In this document: in pieces, positions 1 through 9,295 of the stretch
Layout of the letters: every line of letters starts with the position of its first letter
How positions within the stretch are numbered: the first letter of the stretch is position 1
Source of the DNA: Microbacterium hydrocarbonoxydans
GTDB lineage: Bacteria; Actinomycetota; Actinomycetes; Actinomycetales; Microbacteriaceae
Assembly: GCF_904831005.1 (NCBI RefSeq)
Contig: NZ_LR882982.1
Coordinates: forward strand, 868,001 to 932,000
Reading direction: 5' to 3'
DNA: 64,000 nt
Translations under genes and position numbers: made by a program
Notes under the pieces: model-generated
Database searches by the model: none
What the model was told of the DNA's origin: nothing
The model's input: only the letters and a program-made list of their open reading frames with translations

Positions 1-408
1 CCATCTGTCCTGCTGAGCGGGTGAGCCGAACAGTGCCAGCGTGCGCAGAGCGAGTCCGCCCTGCACGGCCAGCACCGTGCCGAGTGACCCGTCCCCGCGG
101 GAGATCTCCATGTTGACGAGCCCGGCGGCGAGGGGAGAGAGACGGGTCAGCGACGGATGCTCGATGCCGTCGACCACGAGGTCCATCTCGCCCATGCGGC
201 GCGCGGCATCGAGCGGATACTCCGCGCGATCCCAGGCATCCGCCATCTGAGGTGCCACCTCGTCGATGTACGCCCTCGCGCGATCCCACGCCGAGCGGTC
301 GGCGTCGGGGATGTCGGCGAAGACGGCGTAGTAGTCGCTGTCCTGACGTCCGGTGATGTCGTACGACGAGACGCGCTCGCCGGGGAACGGGGAAGCTGCA
401 GCGCTCAT
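1..408 (-). CDS. acyl-CoA dehydrogenase, N-terminal part (runs off the window)
   Basis: An open frame runs from an ATG at 408 to the window edge without a stop and gives 136 residues. They resemble the N-terminal helical domain of acyl-CoA dehydrogenases, with an alternating Asp/Arg start, the segment MEISRGDGSLGTVLAVQGG and then ALFGSPAQQDRW. That pattern is typical of the glutaryl-CoA dehydrogenase-like branch. These FAD enzymes oxidise acyl-CoA thioesters at the alpha-beta position. A GAAGGAG ribosome site lies just upstream of the ATG. A TetR gene lies immediately upstream on the same strand, and a palindrome sits between them. The catalytic Glu and the flavin-binding core are outside the window, so the substrate cannot be judged. 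Confidence 0.85.
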   Translation of the reverse strand, partial: MSAAASPFPGERVSSYDITGRQDSDYYAVFADIPDADRSAWDRARAYIDEVAPQMADAWDRAEYPLDAARRMGEMDLVVDGIEHPSLTRLSPLAAGLVNMEISRGDGSLGTVLAVQGGLALRTLALFGSPAQQDRW

Positions 409-425
409 GGTGACTCCTTCGTGGC

Positions 426-454
426 ACTAGGTATCGTACTACCCGATACTCAGT
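426..454. promoter_or_regulatory. candidate TetR operator (inverted repeat)
   Basis: ACTAGGTATCG (426-436) and CGATACTCAGT (444-454) form an imperfect inverted repeat around a 7-base centre; 9 of 11 arm bases pair and the inner GTATCG/CGATAC is perfect. It lies between the TetR gene and the acyl-CoA dehydrogenase gene, where a repressor of the latter would bind. The assignment is inferred from position and symmetry. Confidence 0.5.
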
Positions 455-487
455 TCCACGAGTCCCGACGAAGACGCCCGTGCGGGG

Positions 488-1150
488 TCAGGTGATCTGC
501 GAGCGCAGCCGTCTGGTGACCTCGGCGATCGGCATCGAGCGCGGGAAGACGGCGACGACTATGTCGTCGGGGGCGTCCGTCGCGGCGTCCGAGGGCACGC
601 CGTAGCGTCGCCGCACCTCGGCGAGTGCGGTCTGGAGCGTGGCGAGCGGCACCTTCTTCGTGCCGCGCAGGAGCTGGCGGAGCACGTGGTTGTGCACTGC
701 GGTGACGGCGGCGGAGAATCCGACCGCGTCGAGCGGATCGATGCCGGGGAGCGAACTGCGCAGATAGTCGTCGAAGAGACGCTCGTAACGGAACACGGTG
801 ATGATCTCGCGCTCGCGGAGCACCGGCACCTGACGCACGATCTGGTAGCGACGACGGGCGAGCTCGGGGTCGTGCGCGAAGTGGCTGAAGACCGATTCGG
901 ATGCCGCGCACACCGCGCCCCACGGGTCGTCGTGTCCCTCGGCCAGGAATGAACGCAGCTGTTCCAGCAGCACCTCGTGGTCGGCGAACACGACGTCTTC
1001 CTTGCCGCCGAACTGACGGAAGAACGTCGAACGCGAGACCCCGGCGGCCTTCGCGATCTGCTCGACGGACGTCTGGTCGAAGCCCTGCGATGCGAAGAGC
1101 TCGAGCGCAGCGGCCACGACGCCGGTGCGCAGTTCTGCGGATTCGTGCAT
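488..1150 (-). CDS. TetR-family transcriptional regulator
   Basis: This 220-residue protein has a TetR helix-turn-helix at about residues 10-56 ([20 protein letters not shown], then [20 protein letters not shown]). The C-terminal ligand domain is not recognisable to a ligand class. It is the next gene upstream of an acyl-CoA dehydrogenase and is transcribed in the same direction, which suggests control of fatty or aromatic acyl-CoA breakdown; this is inference. TAGGCT at 1157-1162 ends exactly six bases before the ATG and there is no Shine-Dalgarno sequence, so the mRNA is probably leaderless. Confidence 0.88.
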   Translation of the reverse strand: MHESAELRTGVVAAALELFASQGFDQTSVEQIAKAAGVSRSTFFRQFGGKEDVVFADHEVLLEQLRSFLAEGHDDPWGAVCAASESVFSHFAHDPELARRRYQIVRQVPVLREREIITVFRYERLFDDYLRSSLPGIDPLDAVGFSAAVTAVHNHVLRQLLRGTKKVPLATLQTALAEVRRRYGVPSDAATDAPDDIVVAVFPRSMPIAEVTRRLRSQIT

Positions 1151-1287
1151 GGGATGAGCCTAGACCGCGGGAATGCGGAGATGTCGCCGTGCTTCACGCC
1201 CGCACGAGCGGGTCGGCGTGCCCGCGAACCATCCACAGCCGCCGGGAGCGTTCAGTTCGAGGTAGTAGGCTGGGCGACTGGTCGATG

Positions 1288-1301
1288 TCTCGACATCGAG
1301 A
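1288..1301. promoter_or_regulatory. palindromic box in the sucCD leader
   Basis: TCTCGACATCGAGA is a palindrome (TCTCGA-CA-TCGAGA) inside a slightly shifted hairpin at 1282-1299. It lies about 35 bases upstream of the sucC start and downstream of a TAGGCT -10-like element (1266-1271). A close relative lies before the isocitrate dehydrogenase gene (26053-26066), which suggests a shared TCA-cycle regulator. No regulator is identified here. Confidence 0.4.
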
Positions 1302-1336
1302 GAATTACCAGACAGCAGCCCAGTGAAGGAACCACA

Positions 1337-2503
1337 GTGGATCTGTACGAGTACCAGGCACGAGACGTTTTCGAGAAGTACGGAGTGCCGGTCCTCGCCG
1401 GCATCGTCGCCGACACCCCTGAGGAGGTGAAGGCAGCCGCTGAGAAGATCGGCGGCGTCGTCGTCGTCAAGGCCCAGGTGAAGACCGGTGGTCGCGGCAA
1501 GGCGGGTGGCGTCAAGGTCGCGAAGACTCCCGAAGAGGCATACGAGGCCGCGAAGGCGATCCTCGGTCTCGACATCAAGGGTCACATCGTCAAGCGCGTC
1601 ATGGTCGCCCAGGGGGCGCGCATCGCCGAGGAGTTCTACTTCTCCGTGCTGCTCGACCGCGCCAACCGCTCCTACCTGAGCCTCTGCTCGGTCGAGGGCG
1701 GCATGGAGATCGAGGAGCTCGCGGTCGAGCGCCCCGAGGCTCTCGCACGCGTCGAGGTCAACCCGCTCACGGGTATCGACAAGGAGAAGGCCGTCGAGAT
1801 CGCTCGCGCGGCCAACTTCCCCGAAGACCTCATCGAGAAGGTCTCCGACGTCTTCGTCACGCTCTTCGACGTCTACAAGGGCGAAGACGCGACGCTGGTC
1901 GAGGTCAACCCGCTGGTGCGCACCGAAGAGGGTGACATCATCGCGCTCGACGGCAAGGTCACGCTCGATGACAACGCCTCCGAGATCCGTCACCCCGAGC
2001 ACGAGGCGCTCGAAGACAAGGACGCAGCCGACCCGCTCGAGGCCAAGGCCAAGAAGAGCGGTCTGAACTACGTGAAGCTCGACGGCGAGGTCGGCATCAT
2101 CGGCAACGGCGCCGGACTCGTCATGTCGACGCTCGACGTCGTCGCGTACGCCGGTGAGAACCACAACGGCGTCAAGCCCGCCAACTTCCTCGACATCGGC
2201 GGCGGAGCATCGGCAGAGGTCATGGCCGCAGGCCTCGACGTCATCCTCGGAGACCCGCAGGTCAAGAGCGTGTTCGTCAACGTCTTCGGCGGCATCACGG
2301 CGTGCGACGCCGTGGCCAACGGCATCAAGGGCGCCCTCGAGACCCTCGGCAGCGCGGCCTCCAAGCCGCTCGTCGTGCGCCTCGACGGTAACCGTGTCGA
2401 CGAGGGTCGCGCGATCCTCGCCGAGTACGCGCACCCGCTCGTCACGCTCGCACGCACCATGGACGAGGGCGCCGACAAGGCCGCCGAACTCGCCAACGCC
2501 TGA
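1337..2503 (+). CDS. sucC: succinate-CoA ligase (ADP/GDP-forming), beta subunit
   Basis: The 388-residue product is the ATP-grasp subunit of succinyl-CoA synthetase, which makes ATP or GTP from succinyl-CoA in the TCA cycle. The start [19 protein letters not shown], the loop [16 protein letters not shown], the metal-binding VEVNPLV and the phosphate-loop region [15 protein letters not shown] are standard for SucC, and the length equals the E. coli protein. The GTG at 1337 follows GAAGGA and gives the family N-terminus; the frame is open further upstream, but that part is not SucC-like. sucD follows 27 bases later, so the two subunits are co-transcribed. Confidence 0.97.
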   Translation: MDLYEYQARDVFEKYGVPVLAGIVADTPEEVKAAAEKIGGVVVVKAQVKTGGRGKAGGVKVAKTPEEAYEAAKAILGLDIKGHIVKRVMVAQGARIAEEFYFSVLLDRANRSYLSLCSVEGGMEIEELAVERPEALARVEVNPLTGIDKEKAVEIARAANFPEDLIEKVSDVFVTLFDVYKGEDATLVEVNPLVRTEEGDIIALDGKVTLDDNASEIRHPEHEALEDKDAADPLEAKAKKSGLNYVKLDGEVGIIGNGAGLVMSTLDVVAYAGENHNGVKPANFLDIGGGASAEVMAAGLDVILGDPQVKSVFVNVFGGITACDAVANGIKGALETLGSAASKPLVVRLDGNRVDEGRAILAEYAHPLVTLARTMDEGADKAAELANA

Positions 2504-2530
2504 TCGCAGAGAGACACAAGGACTAGAGAA

Positions 2531-3433
2531 ATGTCGATCTACCTCAACAAGGACTCCAAGGTCATCGTCCAGGGCATCACCGGCGGCGAGGGCACCAAGC
2601 ACACGGCGCTCATGCTGAAGGCCGGCACCCAGGTCGTCGGCGGTGTGAACGCCCGCAAGGCCGGCACCACGGTCTCGCACACCGACAAGGACGGCAACGC
2701 CGTCGAGCTCCCCGTCTTCGGCTCCGTCGCCGAGGCCATGAAGGAGACCGGCGCAGACGTGTCGATCGCCTTCGTGCCCGGTGCGTTCACGAAGGACGCG
2801 ATGATCGAGGCCATCGATGCCGAGATCCCGCTGCTCGTGGTCATCACCGAGGGCGTCCCCGTGGGCGACTCGGCCGAGGCATGGGCCTACGCGCAGAGCA
2901 AGGGCAACACGACCCGGATCATCGGACCGAACTGCCCCGGCATCATCACTCCCGGTGAGGCGCTCGTCGGCATCACGCCCGCGAACATCACCGGCAAGGG
3001 CCCCATCGGCCTCGTGTCGAAGTCGGGAACCCTGACCTACCAGATGATGTTCGAGCTGCGCGACCTGGGCTTCTCGACCGCCATCGGCATCGGCGGCGAC
3101 CCGGTCATCGGCACGACGCACATCGACGCGCTCGCCGCGTTCGAGGCCGACCCCGAGACCAAGGCCATCGTGATGATCGGCGAGATCGGCGGTGACGCCG
3201 AAGAGCGTGCGGCCGACTACATCAAGGCGCACGTCACCAAGCCGGTCGTCGGCTACGTCGCGGGCTTCACGGCTCCCGAGGGCAAGACCATGGGTCACGC
3301 GGGCGCCATCGTCTCGGGCTCGGCCGGCACCGCGCAGGCGAAGAAGGAGGCCCTCGAGGCCGCCGGAGTCAAGGTCGGCAAGACGCCGTCCGAGACCGCT
3401 GCTCTCATGCGTGCGGTGATCGAGGCTCTCTGA
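2531..3433 (+). CDS. sucD: succinate-CoA ligase, alpha subunit
   Basis: This 300-residue subunit binds CoA and carries the phosphohistidine of succinyl-CoA synthetase. It begins with the CoA-binding Rossmann motif ([15 protein letters not shown]) and contains [13 protein letters not shown]. The active-site His lies in [19 protein letters not shown] near the C-terminus. It is the second gene of the sucCD operon and is followed closely by a strong hairpin terminator. Confidence 0.97.
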   Translation: MSIYLNKDSKVIVQGITGGEGTKHTALMLKAGTQVVGGVNARKAGTTVSHTDKDGNAVELPVFGSVAEAMKETGADVSIAFVPGAFTKDAMIEAIDAEIPLLVVITEGVPVGDSAEAWAYAQSKGNTTRIIGPNCPGIITPGEALVGITPANITGKGPIGLVSKSGTLTYQMMFELRDLGFSTAIGIGGDPVIGTTHIDALAAFEADPETKAIVMIGEIGGDAEERAADYIKAHVTKPVVGYVAGFTAPEGKTMGHAGAIVSGSAGTAQAKKEALEAAGVKVGKTPSETAALMRAVIEAL

Positions 3434-3445
3434 GCGCTAGACTGT

Positions 3446-3483
3446 GAGAGAAGGCCCTGGACTCCACTCCGGGGCCTTCTCTG
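3446..3483 (+). terminator. hairpin terminator after sucCD
   Basis: AGAGAAGGCCC (3447-3457) pairs perfectly with GGGCCTTCTCT (3472-3482) across a 14-base loop, 13 bases after the sucD stop. There is no long U tract, which is common in high-GC actinobacteria. Confidence 0.8.
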
Positions 3484-3539
3484 CGTCTGCCTGCATGGCA
3501 TGATCGGTAGACGATCCGATCGCGGAGCAGGAGGCCGGA

Positions 3540-3920
3540 ATGGCGGTCGCAGGAACCCATTCCCCCGAACCCGGGTGGTATGTGATCTCGGTCACGCCCT
3601 CGATGATCCGATGGTGGAACGGTCACGCGTGGGGTGACGAGGTCGTGGTGAGGGCGCGAGCGGGTGCGGATTCGCATCAGACAGGCACGCGGATCGTCCG
3701 CAGGGGGCGCCTCATCACGAGCGGCTTCTGGGTCGTCTCCGGACTCTGGGTGGCATCGGTGATCGTGATGATGCTGAGCGGCGGTCACGGAGCCGTCTGG
3801 ATCCTGGCGCCGCTGCCCTTCGTCGTCGGCAGCATCGTGCTGGAGCGACAGCTGTCGAGACACCGCCGACTCCTCGCGCCAGACGCGCCACCACCTGTCG
3901 GCCTGACCCCGCTCCGCTGA
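3540..3920 (+). CDS. small DUF2510-like membrane protein
   Basis: The 126-residue protein opens with a DUF2510-like segment (PGWYVISVTPSMIRWWNGHAWG), a Trp-rich module common at the N-terminus of actinobacterial membrane proteins. Two hydrophobic helices follow at about residues 59-78 and 82-98, with a basic tail. The function is unknown. AGGAGG precedes the ATG. It lies alone between two terminators, convergent with the purine permease gene. Confidence 0.75.
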   Translation: MAVAGTHSPEPGWYVISVTPSMIRWWNGHAWGDEVVVRARAGADSHQTGTRIVRRGRLITSGFWVVSGLWVASVIVMMLSGGHGAVWILAPLPFVVGSIVLERQLSRHRRLLAPDAPPPVGLTPLR

Positions 3921-3928
3921 GCGCGAAA

Positions 3929-3969
3929 CGGCAGAGGGGCGGATGCAGCTCGCATCCGCCCCTCTGCCG
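3929..3969. terminator. bidirectional terminator
   Basis: A perfect 18-bp stem (CGGCAGAGGGGCGGATGC at 3929-3946 with its complement at 3952-3969) has a 5-base loop. It lies between two convergent genes and can end transcription from both sides. Confidence 0.9.
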
Positions 3970-3979
3970 TCTGTGTCGC

Positions 3980-5398
3980 TCAGGCGACGCCGAACAGCGC
4001 CTCGATCGGCCCGCGGGCGAAGAAGATGACGAAGCCGACGCCGACCGCCCAGAGCAGCGGGTGGATGGTCTTCGCCCTGCCGGAGAACGCGTTCACGACG
4101 ATCCAGCTGATGAAGCCCGCACCGATGCCGTTGGCGATCGAGTACGTCATGGGCATCACGGTGGCGGTGAGGAACACCGGAAGCAGCACACGGAAGTCGC
4201 TCAGATCGATGTTCTTGATCTGCGCGAGCATGAGCGCTCCGACGAGCACGAGGGCGGCCGCCGCGACCGCACCGGGCACGAGCGAGGTGAGCGGGGTGAA
4301 GAACATCGCGATGAGGAACATCGCGCCCGTGATCACCGTCGCGAACCCGGTGCGCGCGCCCTCGCCGATGCCGGCTCCGGACTCGACGAACACCGTCGCC
4401 GACGACGACGACGTGCCACCGCCGGCGATCGCACCGATGCCCTCGACCACCAGCGCGGACTTGATGCGCGGGAAGTCGCCCTTCTCATCGGCCAGGTCGG
4501 CCTCCTTCGCGAGGCCTGTCATCGTGCCCATCGCGTCGAAGAAGTTCGAGAACAGCAGCGTGAAGACGAACATCACGAGAGCGACGACGCTGACCTTCTG
4601 CAGATCGAAGCCGAAGTCGACCTGACCGATGAGGCTCAGGTCCGGAAGACCGACGATCGCTCCGGTGAAGCCGAAGTCGAGACCGAACGGCCAGATCAGA
4701 TTGGCGATGGCACCGAGCACGGTTCCCCCCACGAGCGCGATCAGGATCGCGCCCTTCACCCGCAGCGCGGTGAGCACTCCGCCGAGCAGCAGCGTGATCA
4801 CGAAGAGCAGGGTCGGGATCGAGGCGACGGAGCCGCCGATGCCGAGATCGACCGGGGGCGACGCGTTGCCGGTGGCGGTCACGAAGCCGGCGTTGACGAA
4901 TCCGATGAACGCGATGAACAGGCCGATGCCGACGGTGATCGCGAGCTTGAGCTGCACGGGCACGGCGTCGAAGATCATCTTCCGAAGCCCCGTGGCTGCG
5001 AGCAGGACGATGATGACACCGTTGATCATCACGAGAGCCATGGCTTCGGGCCAGGTCACTGTGCCGACGACCGAGAACGCGATGAACGCGTTGATGCCGA
5101 GGCCTGCGGCGAAGGCGAAAGGCAGACGGGTGATCAGACCGAACAGGATCGTCATGACGCCGGCGGTCAGCGCGGTGGCCGCGGCGACGGCTGTGCCGGC
5201 CAGAGTGTTGCCGTCGACGTCGGGCGTCGACAGGATGATCGGGTTGAGGATCACGATGTAGGCCATCGTGACGAACGTCACCAGACCACCTCGGATCTCG
5301 GTGCCGATCGTGGATCCGCGCTTGCTGATCTCGAAGAAGCGGTCCAGCGCGTTCGCGGGCTCGGCCTGGGAGCGGGTGGGGGACGGGGCAGTTGACAT
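3980..5398 (-). CDS. NCS2 family purine permease (AzgA/PbuG type)
   Basis: This 472-residue polytopic protein is a nucleobase:cation symporter of the AzgA (adenine/guanine/hypoxanthine) branch. The N-terminus carries RFFEISKRGSTIGTEIRGG followed by VTFVTMAYIVILNP, characteristic of that branch. Further hallmarks are AGLGINAFIAFSVVG and the GGGTSSSSATVFVESGAGIG stretch of the half-helix substrate region. About 12 membrane segments can be drawn. GGAGG precedes the ATG. Proximity to purN and purH fits purine salvage. The exact base is not resolved. Confidence 0.93.
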   Translation of the reverse strand: MSTAPSPTRSQAEPANALDRFFEISKRGSTIGTEIRGGLVTFVTMAYIVILNPIILSTPDVDGNTLAGTAVAAATALTAGVMTILFGLITRLPFAFAAGLGINAFIAFSVVGTVTWPEAMALVMINGVIIVLLAATGLRKMIFDAVPVQLKLAITVGIGLFIAFIGFVNAGFVTATGNASPPVDLGIGGSVASIPTLLFVITLLLGGVLTALRVKGAILIALVGGTVLGAIANLIWPFGLDFGFTGAIVGLPDLSLIGQVDFGFDLQKVSVVALVMFVFTLLFSNFFDAMGTMTGLAKEADLADEKGDFPRIKSALVVEGIGAIAGGGTSSSSATVFVESGAGIGEGARTGFATVITGAMFLIAMFFTPLTSLVPGAVAAAALVLVGALMLAQIKNIDLSDFRVLLPVFLTATVMPMTYSIANGIGAGFISWIVVNAFSGRAKTIHPLLWAVGVGFVIFFARGPIEALFGVA

Positions 5399-5414
5399 CG
5401 GGAAACCTCCGCAG

Positions 5415-5430
5415 GAGACGATATCGTGTC
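5415..5430. promoter_or_regulatory. palindrome between permease and DUF6350 genes
   Basis: GAGACGATATCGTGTC contains the perfect 10-bp palindrome ACGATATCGT and is symmetric at 7 of 8 arm positions. It lies 17 bases upstream of the permease start, in the divergent intergenic region. It could be an operator for a purine-responsive regulator; that is inference. Confidence 0.35.
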
Positions 5431-5491
5431 GCCCGCACCGCGCGCGTCCCCAGGCCTCCCACGGGCTTCACGCCGTAGTCTCGAAGGCGAT

Positions 5492-6904
5492 ATGCAACGC
5501 CTCCTCGTCGCGCTCCTCGCCGCCTTCGACGCCGCCATCGCCGCGGCGGTGGGTCTCGTCGTACTCCTCGCTCCGCTGACCCTGCTGTGGACGCTCGCGT
5601 TCGGGGCGACGGCCGACTGGGGTGCTCTGTGGCCCCTCACCGGCACGCTGTGGCAGTTCGGTCACGGTGCAGCCGTGAACGTCGAGATCTCGACCGAGGT
5701 CCTGCGCACGGCAGGGGTCGCACCAGACGCCGCCGCGTTCACGCTGTCCGTCACGCCGCTGGCGCTGCTGATCTTCACTCTGCTCTTCGCCGCGCGCTCG
5801 GGGGCACGGGCGGCCCGTGCCGGGGCGTGGTTGCTGGGCACGCTCGCGGGAACCGTGGCTTTCGCCGCGATCAGCACTCTCGTCGCCTTCACATCCCACC
5901 TCGGCGCCGCCCAGGTGCCCGTCGCGCAGGCGATCGCCCTCCCGATCGCCGTGTACCTGGTCGGCGCCCTGTGCGGCTCGATCAGAGCCGTCTGGGATGA
6001 CGGAGACGGCGGTCTCATCGATCGACTGCACGACCTGATGGACTCCTGGGGCGACTGGGCACCCGTGCCGGCAGCCGCGGTGCGCGGTGCGGCATTCGCG
6101 GTGCTCGGGGTCACGGCCGTCTCGGCCGTCGCGGTGGCCGTCATGACGATCGCTCGCGGTGGCGAGGTCGTCGCACTGTTCCAGGCGGCGCGCGTGGATG
6201 CGCTCGGGGCGACCGTCATCACTCTGGGACATCTTGCATATCTGCCGACTCTGCTGGTGTGGACCGCGTCGTGGCTGGCCGGGCCGGGCTTCGCAGTCGG
6301 GGTCGGCACGGCGGTCTCGCCCGCCGGCACCCAGTTGGGCGTCGTCCCGGGCATCCCCGTGCTCGGGCTTCTGCCCGAGAACTCGTCGATCTGGATGCTC
6401 ATCGTGGTGATCATCCCGATCGGGGCCGGTGCGTTCGCGGGATGGGCGGTGCGCTCTCGCCTCGTGTGGGAGGGGACGCCGCTCGGCACTGCGCCGCGCG
6501 CGGTGATCGCCCTCGCCATCGGCGCGCTCAGCGCGGGAGTGGCGGCCGTCGCCGCTCTCCTGGCAGGCGGATCGCTCGGACCCGGTCGATTGGCAGAGGC
6601 AGGACCCGCAGTGCTGCCGTTCGCGCTGGCCCTCGGGGGCGAGGTGCTTCTGGGCGCCGCGATCCTGCTGCTGTCGCCGCGCAATCGCGATGAGCTCGCC
6701 GAGGAGCGCACCGATCGCTGGATCGCCGAGATGTCGGCATCCGACCTCGTGGCGGCCCGAGATCGCGAGTTCGCGCCCGCGATGCCCGATGACGGCTCGG
6801 CGTCAGTGTCGTATGCCGACCCGTCGGAGTACGACACCGCCCCCCTCGACGACCTCGCCGCGCCCCCGTCTGCGCATCGTGACCCCGAGGATCCACGCGA
6901 CTGA
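5492..6904 (+). CDS. DUF6350 family multi-pass membrane protein
   Basis: The 470-residue protein has about 10 hydrophobic helices and an acidic, disordered C-terminal tail of roughly 70 residues. It matches DUF6350, an actinobacterial membrane family usually found directly upstream of purN, as here. I chose the ATG at 5492 because GAAGG lies 7-8 bases ahead and TAGTCT (5476-5481) fits a -10 element; the frame is open 66 bases further upstream, but that part is Pro/Arg-rich and crosses the promoter. The biochemical role is unknown. Confidence 0.82.
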   Translation: MQRLLVALLAAFDAAIAAAVGLVVLLAPLTLLWTLAFGATADWGALWPLTGTLWQFGHGAAVNVEISTEVLRTAGVAPDAAAFTLSVTPLALLIFTLLFAARSGARAARAGAWLLGTLAGTVAFAAISTLVAFTSHLGAAQVPVAQAIALPIAVYLVGALCGSIRAVWDDGDGGLIDRLHDLMDSWGDWAPVPAAAVRGAAFAVLGVTAVSAVAVAVMTIARGGEVVALFQAARVDALGATVITLGHLAYLPTLLVWTASWLAGPGFAVGVGTAVSPAGTQLGVVPGIPVLGLLPENSSIWMLIVVIIPIGAGAFAGWAVRSRLVWEGTPLGTAPRAVIALAIGALSAGVAAVAALLAGGSLGPGRLAEAGPAVLPFALALGGEVLLGAAILLLSPRNRDELAEERTDRWIAEMSASDLVAARDREFAPAMPDDGSASVSYADPSEYDTAPLDDLAAPPSAHRDPEDPRD

Positions 6905-6947
6905 CACGCCGTTCGGGTCGGGTCACCGGCCCCGGTAGACTGGGCGC

Positions 6948-7535
6948 GTGCTCACGGTCGCCGTTCTCATCTCGGGCACCGGCTCGAACCTTCGCGCCCT
7001 CCTCGAGGCCGCTCGTCATCCCGATTTCCCCGCGCGGGTGGTGGTCGTCGGCGCCGACCGCGACGCCGACGGACTCGCGCACGCCGAGGAGTTCGGCATC
7101 CCGAGCTTCACCGTTCCATGGCACCAGCACGAGTCCCGTGAGGCGTGGGGCGAGGAGCTCGGTCGGCAGCTGGCTGTCTGGAACGCCGACCTCGTCGTGC
7201 TCAGCGGCCTTATGCGTCTGCTGCCCGCGGGACTCGTCGCCGACCTCTCGCCGCGCCTGATCAACACCCACCCCGCGTTCCTCCCCGAGTTCCCCGGAGC
7301 GCACGGCGTTCGCGATGCGCTGGCCGCCGGCGTGTCTGAGACAGGCGCCAGCGTGATCGTCGTCGACGACGGCGTCGATACCGGCCCGATCCTCGCGCAG
7401 GAGCGGGTGCCGGTTCTCGACGGCGACACCGAGCACACCCTGCACGAGCGCATCAAGCCCGTCGAACGCCGACTGCTCATCGACGTGGTGCGCCGCATCG
7501 CGACGGGCGAGCTCCCGCTGTCCGCAGCATCCTGA
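6948..7535 (+). CDS. purN: phosphoribosylglycinamide formyltransferase
   Basis: PurN (195 residues) transfers a formyl group from 10-formyl-THF to GAR in purine synthesis. The N-terminus has the GAR-binding motif [13 protein letters not shown], the catalytic loop is [16 protein letters not shown] (Asn, His), and [11 protein letters not shown] holds the conserved Asp. The GTG at 6948 is exactly six bases after TAGACT (6936-6941) without a Shine-Dalgarno site, so it is probably translated from a leaderless mRNA. purH follows 40 bases later. Confidence 0.96.
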   Translation: MLTVAVLISGTGSNLRALLEAARHPDFPARVVVVGADRDADGLAHAEEFGIPSFTVPWHQHESREAWGEELGRQLAVWNADLVVLSGLMRLLPAGLVADLSPRLINTHPAFLPEFPGAHGVRDALAAGVSETGASVIVVDDGVDTGPILAQERVPVLDGDTEHTLHERIKPVERRLLIDVVRRIATGELPLSAAS

Positions 7536-7575
7536 ACCCATCCACGCACGTCACCCTCGTACGAAGGAGCCCATC

Positions 7576-9183
7576 ATGGCCGGCCCCCGCCACGACCACT
7601 CGCTGTACCGCGATCGCGACACCGTCCCGGTGCGCCGCGCGCTCGTCTCGGTCAGCGACAAGACCGATCTGCTCGTGCTCGCGAAGGCGCTCTCCGACGC
7701 CGGCGTGCAGATCGTCTCGACCGGCTCGACCGCGTCGACCATCCGCGAGGCCGGATTCGAGGTGACCGACGTCGCCGCCGTCACCGGTGTCGCCGAGATG
7801 CTCGACGGCCGCGTGAAGACGCTGCACCCGAAGATCCACGGGGGGCTGCTCGCGGACCTGCGTCTCGAGGACCATGAGCGCCAGCTCGCCGACCTCGACA
7901 TCGCTCCGTTCGAGCTCGTCGTGGTGAACCTCTATCCGTTCGTCGAGACGGTCGCCTCGGGCGCCGAGGGTGACGATGTCGTCGAGCAGATCGACATCGG
8001 CGGGCCTGCGATGGTGCGTGCCGCGGCGAAGAACCACGCCAACGTCGCGATCGTCGTCTCGCCGCAGTCGTACCCCGGCATCATCAGCGCGATCGAGAGC
8101 GGCGGCACCACGCTCACCCAGCGTCGTGAGCTCGCAGCGCGCGCGTTCGCGCACACGGCCGCCTACGACACCGCGGTCGCCGCCTGGTTCGCCGAGGGCA
8201 CGCTGGGCGACGGTGACGACCTTCCCACCCACCTGACGATCCAGGCCGAGCGTCTCGCGACGCTGCGCTACGGCGAGAACTCGCACCAGCGCGGTGCGAT
8301 CTACACGCGTGTCGGCGGTCACGGCATCGCTCAGGCGACGCAGCTGCAGGGCAAGGAGATGTCGTACAACAACTACGTCGACGCCGACGCCGCGCTGCGC
8401 GCCGCCTACGACATGGTCAAGCCCGCCGTCGCGATCATCAAGCACGCGAACCCGTGCGGAATCGCGACCACGGCTCCCAACGCGCTCGACCCCATCGCGA
8501 GCGCGCACATCCGCGCCCACGAGTGCGATCCCGTGTCGGCATACGGGGGAGTGATCGCCGCGAACGGCACAGTCACCCTCAAGATGGCCGAGAACCTCAA
8601 GGACATCTTCACCGAGGTCATCGTCGCACCGTCGTTCGAGCCCGCAGCGCTCGAGGTCTTCAAGGCGAAGAAGAACCTGCGCCTGCTGCAGCTGCCGCAG
8701 GACTGGCAGCAGGAGCGCATGGACGTGCGCCTGGTCTCGGGCGGTCTGCTGCTGCAGGACGCAGACCGCTTCCCCGACGACATCGTCTCGGTCGCGAAGA
8801 ACTGGGAGCTCGTCTCGGGCGAGCGTCCGAGCGACGAGGAGATGGAGAACCTCATCTTCGCCTGGAAGGCGTGCCGTGCCGTCAAGTCGAACGCGATCGT
8901 GCTCGCGAAGGACAATGCCACGGTGGGCGTCGGCATGGGCCAGGTCAACCGCGTCGATTCGTGCCGCCTCGCGGTCGAGCGTGCCGGCGACCGTGCCGCG
9001 GGCTCGGTCGCAGCCTCCGACGCGTTCTTCCCCTTCGCCGACGGTGCTCAGGTGCTCATCGACGCCGGCGTGACGGCGATCGTTCAGCCCGGTGGCTCGG
9101 TGCGCGATGAAGAGGTCGTGGACGCCGCGCGCAAGGCCGGCGTCACCATGTTCTTCACCGGAGAGCGTCACTTCTTCCACTGA
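7576..9183 (+). CDS. purH: bifunctional AICAR formyltransferase / IMP cyclohydrolase
   Basis: PurH (535 residues) performs the last two steps to IMP. An N-terminal MGS-like IMP cyclohydrolase domain ([30 protein letters not shown]) is followed by the formyltransferase domain, whose catalytic Lys-His lies in [12 protein letters not shown]. The C-terminus ends in [13 protein letters not shown]...[10 protein letters not shown], as is usual. AAGGAG precedes the ATG. With purN it forms a two-gene purine operon that uses the folate supplied by glyA and folD. Confidence 0.97.
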   Translation: MAGPRHDHSLYRDRDTVPVRRALVSVSDKTDLLVLAKALSDAGVQIVSTGSTASTIREAGFEVTDVAAVTGVAEMLDGRVKTLHPKIHGGLLADLRLEDHERQLADLDIAPFELVVVNLYPFVETVASGAEGDDVVEQIDIGGPAMVRAAAKNHANVAIVVSPQSYPGIISAIESGGTTLTQRRELAARAFAHTAAYDTAVAAWFAEGTLGDGDDLPTHLTIQAERLATLRYGENSHQRGAIYTRVGGHGIAQATQLQGKEMSYNNYVDADAALRAAYDMVKPAVAIIKHANPCGIATTAPNALDPIASAHIRAHECDPVSAYGGVIAANGTVTLKMAENLKDIFTEVIVAPSFEPAALEVFKAKKNLRLLQLPQDWQQERMDVRLVSGGLLLQDADRFPDDIVSVAKNWELVSGERPSDEEMENLIFAWKACRAVKSNAIVLAKDNATVGVGMGQVNRVDSCRLAVERAGDRAAGSVAASDAFFPFADGAQVLIDAGVTAIVQPGGSVRDEEVVDAARKAGVTMFFTGERHFFH

Positions 9184-9207
9184 TCGCGCACCGCGCGCGC
9201 CGCACAC

Positions 9208-9248
9208 CATGACTGTGGGCACCGACCGGGTCGGTGCCCACAGTCATG
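9208..9248 (+). terminator. terminator after purH
   Basis: CATGACTGTGGGCACCGACC (9208-9227) is fully complementary to 9229-9248 around a single central base, giving a near-perfect 20-bp inverted repeat with a GC-rich core. It ends the purNH unit ahead of the repair operon. Confidence 0.85.
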
Positions 9249-9295
9249 TCTGATTTCCGCCAGTCGGTGTCGGAGACGCGTGACAGAGTGGAGAC

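Noticed and set aside
1160..3298. 712-codon minus-strand frame opposite sucCD
   Set aside because: It spans two well-conserved genes and their gap and encodes Asp/Gly/Val-rich sequence without domain features; it is a shadow of GC-rich codon use.
4061..5395. 444-codon plus-strand frame opposite the purine permease
   Set aside because: It is Arg/Glu/Asp/His-rich without domains, while the minus strand encodes a clear NCS2 permease with membrane helices.
9208..9248. Operator for the Ada/AlkA gene
   Set aside because: The near-perfect 20-bp inverted repeat directly follows purH and has the make-up of an intrinsic terminator; no Ada-box-like element is seen in it.
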